In this document: piece after piece, positions 13,187-19,522 of the stretch
Position numbering within the stretch: position 1 is the first letter of the stretch
How the letters are laid out: each line of letters opens with the position of its first letter
Assembly (NCBI GenBank): GCA_946628865.1
Contig: CAMOXE010000113.1
Coordinates: 1-19,522, forward strand
Direction of reading: 5' to 3'
Length of the DNA stretch: 19,522 nucleotides
From: an uncultured Clostridia bacterium
Lineage (GTDB): Bacteria; Bacillota; Clostridia; Christensenellales; Borkfalkiaceae
Translations under genes and position numbers: made by a program
The notes under the pieces: generated by a model
Told to the model about the DNA's origin: nothing
Databases searched by the model: none
The model's input: the letters and a program-made list of their open reading frames with translations, nothing else

Positions 13187-14332
13187 ATGTCCAACAAAGA
13201 AGAGAAGGGGTATTTGTCCGCTAAAGAGTCGAGACGCATATCCAAAGAGAATAAAAAAGTTACTTCGGTATTAGAAAAAAAATATCGCAGAAAAAACGAG
13301 AGCGAAGAAGAATATCTTACCTTTATGGAGGATACTAACAACGCTGTGGAAGTTCGCGACCTTCACACTTATTTCTTTACCGATATGGGCATAGTCAAGT
13401 CCGTTGACGGAGTATCTTTCGACGTACCCATAGGTAAGACCGTAGGCATCGTCGGCGAGTCGGGTTGCGGCAAGTCGGTTACGAGTTTATCGATAATGCA
13501 ACTTTTGCAACGTCCGCAGGGACAGATAGTGTCGGGCGAAATAAGGTTAAACCTCGGCGATAAGGCTTACGATATAGCAAGAATCAATGCCGCCGGCGCG
13601 CAGAAACTTCGCGGAAAGTATATGTCAATGATTTTCCAAGAACCGATGACGAGTTTAAATCCCGTATTCCGTATAGGTAAACAGGTAGACGAAGTTATTG
13701 CCTTGCATAACAGCGAAATGACAAAAGAGGACGTCAAAAAGCGAACTATCGAACTGTTGGAACTCGTCGGAATAGCAAACAGTGAAGGCGTATACAAGAT
13801 GTTCCCGCACGAACTTTCCGGCGGTATGCGCCAAAGGATAATGATAGCGATTGCGCTTGCGTGCAGCCCCAAACTGATAATTGCCGACGAGCCGACAACC
13901 GCGCTCGACGTTACAATACAAGCGCAGATACTCGATATTTTAAGAACGCTTAAGGACAAGATAAATTCTTCGATAATGCTCATTACTCACGACCTCGGAG
14001 TTATCGCGGAAATGGCAGACTACGTCGTCGTAATGTACTCGGGCAGAATAGTCGAGCAAGGCACGGCGGAAGAAATCTTCGCCTCGCCCGCGCACCCGTA
14101 TACGATAGGGCTTATGGAGTCAAAGCCGGTGGTCGGCAAAAGGGTGGATAAATTATACTCTATCCCGGGGAAAGTTCCCAATCCCGTAAATATGCCTAAT
14201 TATTGTTATTTTAAAGACAGATGCGAGATGTGCGTGGAAAAATGCGACGGGGATTATCCGGAGTTTATTTCGCTTTCTCCGACGCATAAGGTCAGATGTT
14301 ACAGATTTTACGATCAAAAGGAGGGTAAGTAA
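13187..14332 (+). CDS. oppD: Peptide ABC transporter ATP-binding protein, OppD/DppD type
   Basis: One of the paired cytoplasmic ATPases powering peptide import. Walker A GESGCGKS is at residues 90-97, the Q-loop at Q151, signature LSGGMRQR at 210-217, Walker B LIIADEP at 230-236 and the switch histidine H268. The C-terminal oligopeptide-ATPase domain has five cysteines (C340, C346, C349, C353, C371); related peptide-transporter ATPases have been shown to bind a 4Fe-4S cluster there, so this one may. A lysine/glutamate-rich extension of about 50 residues precedes the ABC domain, which is unusual. ATG 13187 is preferred because GAGG lies 6 bases upstream at the end of oppC. The only other nearby ATG (13325) has no ribosome-binding sequence. 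The stop overlaps the oppF start by one base. Confidence 0.95.
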   Translation: MSNKEEKGYLSAKESRRISKENKKVTSVLEKKYRRKNESEEEYLTFMEDTNNAVEVRDLHTYFFTDMGIVKSVDGVSFDVPIGKTVGIVGESGCGKSVTSLSIMQLLQRPQGQIVSGEIRLNLGDKAYDIARINAAGAQKLRGKYMSMIFQEPMTSLNPVFRIGKQVDEVIALHNSEMTKEDVKKRTIELLELVGIANSEGVYKMFPHELSGGMRQRIMIAIALACSPKLIIADEPTTALDVTIQAQILDILRTLKDKINSSIMLITHDLGVIAEMADYVVVMYSGRIVEQGTAEEIFASPAHPYTIGLMESKPVVGKRVDKLYSIPGKVPNPVNMPNYCYFKDRCEMCVEKCDGDYPEFISLSPTHKVRCYRFYDQKEGK

Positions 14333-15378
14333 TGGACGAGAATAAAAAACTCGAAAAAGCGAAAAGACTTTTTATCGATACGTCTTTTACGCCCGTAGAA
14401 TACGATCCTCAGTACATTTTGATGGTAAACAACCTCAAGAAATACTTCCCGATCAAAGACGGACTGTTTGCAAGCACCGTCGGCTACGTCAAGGCGGTTG
14501 ACGGAATAACGTTTAATATAAAGCGCGGAACCACGATGGGACTTGTCGGCGAGTCCGGTTGCGGAAAGACCACTACCGGCAGAACCATACTTCGTCTATC
14601 CGGTGAAAAAACCGCAGGTCAAGTTCTTTTCAATGGCGAAGAAGTTTACGATAAATCCCCCGCGGAAATGCGCAAACTCAGAACGAAAATGCAGATAGTG
14701 TTCCAAGACCCGTTTTCTTCGCTTTCTCCGAGACTTCCCGTAGGCGAAATAATCGGCGAGGCGGTTAAGGAACACGGCATAGTTACGAAACGCGAATACA
14801 ACGATTATATCGACGATATTATGGATAAATGCGGACTTCAGCCTTTCCATAAATACCGTTACCCGCACGAGTTTTCAGGCGGACAAAGGCAGAGGATTTG
14901 CATAGCGCGTTCGCTCGCTTTAAACCCCGAATTCGTCGTCTGCGACGAGCCGGTTTCCGCGCTCGACGTATCTATTCAAGCCCAGATAATAAACTTATTG
15001 AAAGATCTTCAGGATCATTTCAAACTTACTTATTTGTTTATATCTCACGATCTTTCCGTCGTAGAACATATTTCCGACGTGGTCGGCGTAATGTATCTCG
15101 GCAATCTGGTTGAATACGGCAAAACGGAAGACATATTCAAAAACCCCGCCCATCCGTACACTAAGGCCTTATTTTCGGCTATACCCGTGCCGGATCCGAA
15201 AGCGAAAATGAACAGAATAATTTTGGAAGGTTCTATTCCGTCTCCGGCAAATCCGCCGTCGGGCTGTAAATTCCATACCCGTTGCCCTTACGCTACGGAC
15301 AGATGTAAAGAGGAAGTTCCCGTCCAAAAGGAAATAGAAACCGGACATTTCGTTACCTGCCATTTATTTGATAAATGA
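14332..15378 (+). CDS. oppF: Peptide ABC transporter ATP-binding protein, OppF/DppF type
   Basis: Partner ATPase to OppD in the cytoplasmic motor. Walker A GESGCGKT is at residues 73-80, the Q-loop at Q125, signature FSGGQRQR at 181-188, Walker B VVCDEP at 202-207 and the switch histidine H239. The OppF-type C-terminal domain has the characteristic PSPANPPSGCKFHTRCP with cysteines C312, C318, C325 and C343, again a possible iron-sulfur or metal site. The length of 348 aa is normal. AAGGAGGG (14318-14325) in the end of oppD is 6 bases from the ATG, and the two genes share the A of TAATG, so they are probably made in equal amounts. A small TM-protein gene starts at its stop codon. Confidence 0.96.
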   Translation: MDENKKLEKAKRLFIDTSFTPVEYDPQYILMVNNLKKYFPIKDGLFASTVGYVKAVDGITFNIKRGTTMGLVGESGCGKTTTGRTILRLSGEKTAGQVLFNGEEVYDKSPAEMRKLRTKMQIVFQDPFSSLSPRLPVGEIIGEAVKEHGIVTKREYNDYIDDIMDKCGLQPFHKYRYPHEFSGGQRQRICIARSLALNPEFVVCDEPVSALDVSIQAQIINLLKDLQDHFKLTYLFISHDLSVVEHISDVVGVMYLGNLVEYGKTEDIFKNPAHPYTKALFSAIPVPDPKAKMNRIILEGSIPSPANPPSGCKFHTRCPYATDRCKEEVPVQKEIETGHFVTCHLFDK

Positions 15379-15379
15379 T

Positions 15380-15631
15380 ATGAAAAAAGAAATTAAAGAC
15401 GACGACGGCAGAACTATAGCGGATATGAGTTCGATTGAGCGCCCGCGCTCGTTTTTCGATATTTTTCCGCATAAACCCAAGTCTGAAAAGCGCCCCGAAA
15501 GCGCTCAGCCCATGGAAAAAGAGGACAGACGCGCATACGTCAGAGCGGCTATTTTAAGCGCGTTGGTCGTCGGACTTATATTTGCGGTCGGGCTGGGACT
15601 TATCGTTCTGATACTGTATCTCATATGGTAG
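15380..15631 (+). CDS. Small single-TM membrane protein, unknown function
   Basis: I do not recognise the family. An 83-aa product (ATG 15380; TTG at 15368 would add four residues) has a charged, proline-containing cytoplasmic-looking part (1-54), with RPRSFFDIFPHKPKSEKRPE-like composition, and one long hydrophobic helix at about 55-82 ending LYLIW at the very C-terminus. There is no Shine-Dalgarno. The ATG begins one base after the oppF stop, so reinitiation after oppF is likely. It is the last gene before the operon terminator, which suggests it belongs to the transporter set, perhaps as a membrane-bound accessory; a tail-anchored topology fits. Evidence for coding is the operon spacing and the clean bipartite composition. 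Confidence 0.7.
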   Translation: MKKEIKDDDGRTIADMSSIERPRSFFDIFPHKPKSEKRPESAQPMEKEDRRAYVRAAILSALVVGLIFAVGLGLIVLILYLIW

Positions 15632-15660
15632 CCCGCTCAGACTAATTCGGCTATTGATTC

Positions 15661-15730
15661 AAAAAACACACGGTTTTTGATTGAAACGCTTTGTTTTAAG
15701 GGCGTTTCGGCTTTAAGCTGTGTTTTTTTT
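15661..15730 (+). terminator. Terminator of the peptide transporter operon
   Basis: Outer arms AAAAAACACA (15661-15670) and TGTGTTTTTT (15719-15728) enclose an inner 7-bp stem, GAAACGC (15683-15689) with GCGTTTC (15702-15708). The 3' arm merges into eight consecutive Ts (15723-15730), with another T-run at 15734-15741. The long T-tracts fit transcription termination. The rest of the 212-base spacer holds the promoter of the following gene. Confidence 0.75.
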
Positions 15731-15763
15731 GTGCTTTTTTTGACCCTTTGCGCCGATTTTTAA

Positions 15764-15792
15764 TTGACTTAAACTTTCCTTTGATATATAAT
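15764..15792 (+). promoter_or_regulatory. Strong promoter of the pyruvate:ferredoxin oxidoreductase gene
   Basis: TTGACT (15764-15769) matches five of six -35 bases. A 17-base spacer then leads to a perfect TATAAT (15787-15792). Transcription would start near 15799, giving a leader of about 45 bases. Confidence 0.85.
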
Positions 15793-15812
15793 ATATAAGA
15801 TAAAATTTATTC

Positions 15813-15836
15813 TGACGCTTTACGGCGTCAAGGAGG
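15813..15836 (+). promoter_or_regulatory. Leader hairpin abutting a strong Shine-Dalgarno
   Basis: TGACGC (15813-15818) pairs with GCGTCA (15825-15830) around a 6-base loop. AGGAGG (15831-15836) follows immediately and is 7 bases from the ATG. The hairpin does not cover the ribosome-binding site. It may keep it open or protect the 5' end of a highly expressed message. Confidence 0.6.
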
Positions 15837-15843
15837 CATATAT

Positions 15844-18800
15844 ATGAAAATAATGACTATCGACGGTAATCCCGCCGCCAGCCACGTTGCCTATGCGTTT
15901 TCGGAAGTCGCGGCTATCTACCCGATAACTCCGTCCTCGCCTATGGCCGAGGTTGCGGACGAGTGGTCTACCGCCGGAAGAGAGAACATGTTCGGGCAGA
16001 AACTCCGCTTAGCGGAAATGCAGTCCGAAGCGGGCGCGGCGGGCGCAGTTCACGGCTCTTTGTCGGCAGGCGCGCTTACCGTAACCTATACGGCGTCGCA
16101 GGGCTTGCTCCTTATGATTCCGAACATGTACAAGATTTCGGGCGAACTTCTTCCCACCGTGTTCCACGTCAGCGCAAGAGCGCTCGCGGCGCACTCGCTC
16201 AACATTTTCGGCGACCACTCCGACGTAATGGCGTGCCGTCAGACAGGTTTTGCGATGCTTGCGTCCAACTCGGTACAAGAGGTCATGGACCTTGCGCTCG
16301 TTGCGCACCTTTCCACTTTGAAAGCGAAAGTTCCGTTCCTGCACTTCTTCGACGGTTTCCGTACCAGCCACGAGGTCTCCAAAATCGAGGCTATCGACTA
16401 CGAAGATATGAAGAAACTCGTCGATATGAAAGATATCGAAGATTTCAGAAAAAGAGCGCTTAACCCGGATCACCCGATCCAAAAAGGAACCGCTCAAAAC
16501 AGCGATACTTACTTCCAGAACAGAGAAACCGCGAACAAGTACTACGAGGCGACCCCCGCGATCGTTCAGAAGATGATGGACAAGGTGTCCGCGCTTACGG
16601 GCAGAAGTTATCATCTGTTCGACTATGTAGGCGCACCCGACGCGGAATATGTAACCGTAATAATGGGCAGCGGCGCGGAGGCTATCGACGAAACGATAAC
16701 CAAGATGAACAAAGAGGGGCATAAAGTAGGTATGGTAAAGGTAAGACTTTACAGACCGTTTGCGTCCAAGGCGTTTATAAAGGCTCTTCCAAAGACCGTA
16801 AAGAAGATAGCGGTACTCGACAGAACGAAAGAACCCGGCTCGCTCGGCGAACCTCTTTACCTCGACGTATGCGCGGCTCTTCTTGAAAACAACAAAAAGC
16901 GCATCGAAGTTATCGGCGGCAGATACGGCTTAGGCTCGAAAGAATTCAACCCGTCGATGGTATACGCGGTATACAAAAACCTCGAGGCTAAAAAATCCAA
17001 AAACCACTTCACTATCGGTATTTACGACGATATAACCAACACTTCGCTCGACTTCTCCGAACAATACAACGCCGCTCCCGCAGGGACTATAAGTTGTAAG
17101 TTCTACGGTCTCGGCTCTGACGGAACGGTCGGCGCGAACAAGAACTCGATAAAGATAATCGGCGACCACACGGATATGTACGCTCAGGGCTATTTCTTCT
17201 ACGACTCCAAAAAGTCGGGCGGTATCACCGTTTCGCACCTCCGTTTCGGAAAAACTCCGATACAGTCGTCGTATTTAATCGACGCGGCGGACTTTATCGC
17301 TTGCTCGCAACCCTCTTACGTCACTCGTTACGACATGGTAACCGATTTAAGAGAGGGCGGAAAGTTCTTACTTAACTGCGAGTGGGATAACGTAAACGAC
17401 TTGGCTGCGAACCTTCCCGCGGAGATGAAGAGACTTCTCGCGAAGAAGAAAGTGAAGTTCTACGTTATCGACGCGATTAAGATCGCTCAGGCGATAGGTC
17501 TTGGCGGCAGAACGAACGCGATAATGCAAGCGGCGTTCTTCAAGATAAACCCCGAAATAATGCCGTATTCCGAGGCTGAGGACTGGATGAAACAGTACGT
17601 CAAGAAGTCCTACGGCAAGAAAGGCGACGCGGTAGTAAACATGAACTATGCGGCTATCGACAAGGCGTCGTCCGAACTCAAAGAGATAATCGTCCCGGCA
17701 GACTGGGCGAACGCCACGACCGGCGCAGACCCGATCAAACTTGCCGACGACAAGTACTTCCAAGAAGTCATACACCCGATAATTTCGCTCAAAGGCGATA
17801 AACTCCCGTCCTCGGCGTTTAACGCGGACGGCTCTGTTCCGACGGGAACGACAAAATTCGAAAAGCGTGGCGTTGCGGTCAAGATCCCGCAATGGAACGC
17901 GGAAAATTGTATTCAGTGTAACCAATGCGCGTTCGTATGTCCGCACGCTACTATTCGTCCGTCGCTCGTTGCCGACGGCACCGAAAAGCCCGCTACGTTC
18001 ACTACGAAAGCCGCTATGGGCATGAAGGGCTATTCGTTCAGAATGCAGGTAAGCCCGCTCGACTGTATGGGCTGCGGCGTCTGCGCAAACGTCTGTCCTA
18101 CCGCCGCTAAGGAAGCGGATAAGAGAGCGCTTACTATGGTTCCGCTCGAGAAGATCGTCAAGGAAGAAACCGAAAACTACGAGTTCAGCGAAAAACTTCC
18201 CAAAGTCGACACTTCGGCGTTCAAACCCACCACCGTCAAAGGCTCGCAGTTCAATCAACCGCTGTTCGAGTTCTCCGGCGCATGCGCGGGCTGCGGCGAA
18301 ACTCCGTATATCAAAGTCATCACTCAGATGTTCGGCGACAGAATGCTCATCGCAAACGCGACCGGTTGTTCGTCTATCTACGGCGGCTCGTCTCCGACTT
18401 GCCCGTACACCAAGAACGCCGAGGGCAAAGGTCCCGCGTGGGCTAACAGCCTCTTCGAGGACAACGCCGAATACGGCTACGGTTTCAACCTCGCTTACGC
18501 TCAAAGACGCGCTAAACTCGGCGACTTAATGCAGAAAGCGTTGGATCTCGGCGTTAAAGGCAAAGTCGTAAACGACTTCAAGACCTGGCTCGAGAACAAG
18601 AAGAGCGCCGATATAACCAAGGCGGTTGCCGAGAGCCTTAAGGCTACGCTCCCGACCGCGATAAGGAATTCTCACGGCGAACTAAAAGACGTCCTTAAAG
18701 AGATAGAGGCTGCGTCCGACTGCGTTATCAAGAAGTCTATCTGGATAATCGGCGGCGACGGCTGGGCATACGATATCGGCTACGGCGGCTTAGACCACGT

Positions 18801-19374
18801 TCTCGCTATGGGCGAAGACGTCAACGTCCTCGTTGTAGATACCGAAGTTTACTCCAACACCGGCGGACAAGCGAGTAAGTCTACGCCTACCGGCTCGGTT
18901 GCGAAATTCGCCGCGGGCGGCAAGAGAGTCAAGAAAAAGGACCTCGGCATGATGGCTATGAGTTACGGTTATGTATATGTAGCGCAATGCGCGATGGGAT
19001 CTAACAAACAGCAGTTCTTGAACGCTATAACCGAGGCCGAGGCATACGACGGACCGTCGCTGCTTATCTGCTACGCTCCGTGTATCAACCACGGTATCAA
19101 TATGTCGAACTCGCAACTCGAAGAGAAGAAAGCGGTTGACGCGGGATACTGGCATTTATACAGATATAATCCGGATAAAGTCGGCACCGAACAGAATCCG
19201 TTCACGCTCGACAGTAAAGATCCTACCGCAAGTTATCAAGAGTTCATTTTAGGTGAAAACAGGTATGCATCGCTCAAGAAAGCGCAGCCCGAACTTGCCG
19301 AAAAACTCTTTGAAAAGGCGGAAGAAGAGAACAACGCGAGACTTGGCAAATACAAGACTTTAGCGGGTAAATAA
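15844..19374 (+). CDS. nifJ: Pyruvate:ferredoxin (flavodoxin) oxidoreductase
   Basis: A single-chain homodimeric enzyme oxidising pyruvate and CoA to acetyl-CoA and CO2, passing electrons to ferredoxin or flavodoxin; central to anaerobic fermentation. The N-terminal pyrimidine-binding domain has AAIYPITPSSPMAE and LRLAEMQSEAGAAGAVHGSL. The ferredoxin domain carries two CxxCxxCxxxC motifs (C689, 692, 695, 699 and C741, 744, 747, 751). The C-terminal TPP domain has ACAGCGET (C814, C817), ATGCSS (C842) and YAPCINHG (C1080), matching the four ligands of the third cluster, plus GDGWAYDIG (971-979) and EVYSNTGGQ for TPP-Mg. At 1176 aa it lacks the extra C-terminal domain known from Desulfovibrio africanus. 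It is preceded by its own promoter and followed by a terminator, so it is probably monocistronic. Codon choice looks highly biased, as for abundant proteins. Confidence 0.98.
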   Translation: MKIMTIDGNPAASHVAYAFSEVAAIYPITPSSPMAEVADEWSTAGRENMFGQKLRLAEMQSEAGAAGAVHGSLSAGALTVTYTASQGLLLMIPNMYKISGELLPTVFHVSARALAAHSLNIFGDHSDVMACRQTGFAMLASNSVQEVMDLALVAHLSTLKAKVPFLHFFDGFRTSHEVSKIEAIDYEDMKKLVDMKDIEDFRKRALNPDHPIQKGTAQNSDTYFQNRETANKYYEATPAIVQKMMDKVSALTGRSYHLFDYVGAPDAEYVTVIMGSGAEAIDETITKMNKEGHKVGMVKVRLYRPFASKAFIKALPKTVKKIAVLDRTKEPGSLGEPLYLDVCAALLENNKKRIEVIGGRYGLGSKEFNPSMVYAVYKNLEAKKSKNHFTIGIYDDITNTSLDFSEQYNAAPAGTISCKFYGLGSDGTVGANKNSIKIIGDHTDMYAQGYFFYDSKKSGGITVSHLRFGKTPIQSSYLIDAADFIACSQPSYVTRYDMVTDLREGGKFLLNCEWDNVNDLAANLPAEMKRLLAKKKVKFYVIDAIKIAQAIGLGGRTNAIMQAAFFKINPEIMPYSEAEDWMKQYVKKSYGKKGDAVVNMNYAAIDKASSELKEIIVPADWANATTGADPIKLADDKYFQEVIHPIISLKGDKLPSSAFNADGSVPTGTTKFEKRGVAVKIPQWNAENCIQCNQCAFVCPHATIRPSLVADGTEKPATFTTKAAMGMKGYSFRMQVSPLDCMGCGVCANVCPTAAKEADKRALTMVPLEKIVKEETENYEFSEKLPKVDTSAFKPTTVKGSQFNQPLFEFSGACAGCGETPYIKVITQMFGDRMLIANATGCSSIYGGSSPTCPYTKNAEGKGPAWANSLFEDNAEYGYGFNLAYAQRRAKLGDLMQKALDLGVKGKVVNDFKTWLENKKSADITKAVAESLKATLPTAIRNSHGELKDVLKEIEAASDCVIKKSIWIIGGDGWAYDIGYGGLDHVLAMGEDVNVLVVDTEVYSNTGGQASKSTPTGSVAKFAAGGKRVKKKDLGMMAMSYGYVYVAQCAMGSNKQQFLNAITEAEAYDGPSLLICYAPCINHGINMSNSQLEEKKAVDAGYWHLYRYNPDKVGTEQNPFTLDSKDPTASYQEFILGENRYASLKKAQPELAEKLFEKAEEENNARLGKYKTLAGK

Positions 19375-19399
19375 TTAAATAAAGCCAAAGCATAAAAAA

Positions 19400-19436
19400 G
19401 CGGCGGGGGGGAAAAAATTTCCCCCGCCGCGCTTTT
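19400..19436 (+). terminator. GC-rich, probably bidirectional terminator after nifJ
   Basis: GCGGCGGGGG (19400-19409) pairs with CCCCCGCCGC (19421-19430) and is followed by GCTTTT. The 5' side is preceded by six As (19394-19399), which become a T-run on the other strand, so it should also stop transcription coming from the right. Seven Gs against five Cs leave two unpaired Gs next to an A/T-rich loop. Confidence 0.85.
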
Positions 19437-19522
19437 CGCTAAAAAAAAATTAAAAATTTTAATATATGATTTTCAGAGCGACAAAACACAAGCAACAACA
19501 AAATAATTCACTATCATAAATA
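19437..19522. other. AT-rich intergenic end of window
   Basis: AT-rich with A-runs; I see no ORF, hairpin or complete promoter. It probably leads into the next gene outside the window. Confidence 0.5.

Noticed and set aside
17368..18504. A 378-codon open frame on the minus strand inside nifJ
   Set aside because: It is antisense to the conserved ferredoxin and TPP regions of a clear enzyme, its composition is Arg/Val/Phe-rich as expected of a shadow of GC-biased codons, and no ribosome-binding site or family motif is visible.

Overview
The window reads as a chromosomal segment of an anaerobic, low-to-mid GC member of the Bacillota, most likely class Clostridia. Three things support this: a full-length Spo0A (the master sporulation regulator, known only from Bacillota), a single-chain pyruvate:ferredoxin oxidoreductase, and the clostridial-type housekeeping cluster tsf-pyrH-frr-uppS-cdsA-dxr-rseP. 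I cannot place it more finely from sequence alone; an uncultured gut-type lineage is plausible. All confident genes are on the + strand, and I see no rRNA, tRNA, CRISPR array, transposase or phage gene.

Region 1 (1-6174) is the conserved translation / lipid-carrier / isoprenoid block. It encodes EF-Ts, UMP kinase, ribosome recycling factor, undecaprenyl-PP synthase, CDP-diglyceride synthase, DXP reductoisomerase and an RseP-type intramembrane protease. Gene ends are tightly packed (TAATG and ATGA overlaps). There is a terminator-like hairpin between tsf and pyrH and a hairpin between uppS and cdsA. The protease appears to carry two divergent PDZ-like segments.

Region 2 (6175-7405) is regulatory and sporulation-linked. 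A structured leader precedes an unreported 49-codon ORF with ten cysteines, five of them consecutive, which ends at a strong hairpin. Next come two 0A-box-like sites exactly 20 bp apart, an extended -10 promoter, spo0A and its terminator.

Region 3 (7478-15730) looks like one operon for a peptide ABC importer. It has a near-consensus promoter, a leader with two adjacent perfect inverted repeats, a four-TM protein of unknown function, a large lipoprotein binding protein (OppA-like), permeases OppB and OppC, ATPases OppD and OppF, and a small single-TM protein. The binding protein and OppC both appear to contain large extra extracytoplasmic segments (about 130 and 200 residues). Two stable hairpins separate oppA from oppB. 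The operon ends in a U-tract terminator.

Region 4 (15764-19522) is the monocistronic pyruvate:ferredoxin oxidoreductase gene. It has a near-consensus promoter, a hairpin abutting a strong Shine-Dalgarno, and a GC-rich terminator that looks bidirectional. The last ~85 bases are AT-rich with no visible gene.

The most interesting items are the cysteine-rich small ORF with its leader, the matched insertions in the peptide importer's binding protein and OppC, and the Spo0A gene with its apparent autoregulatory sites and an altered receiver acidic pocket.
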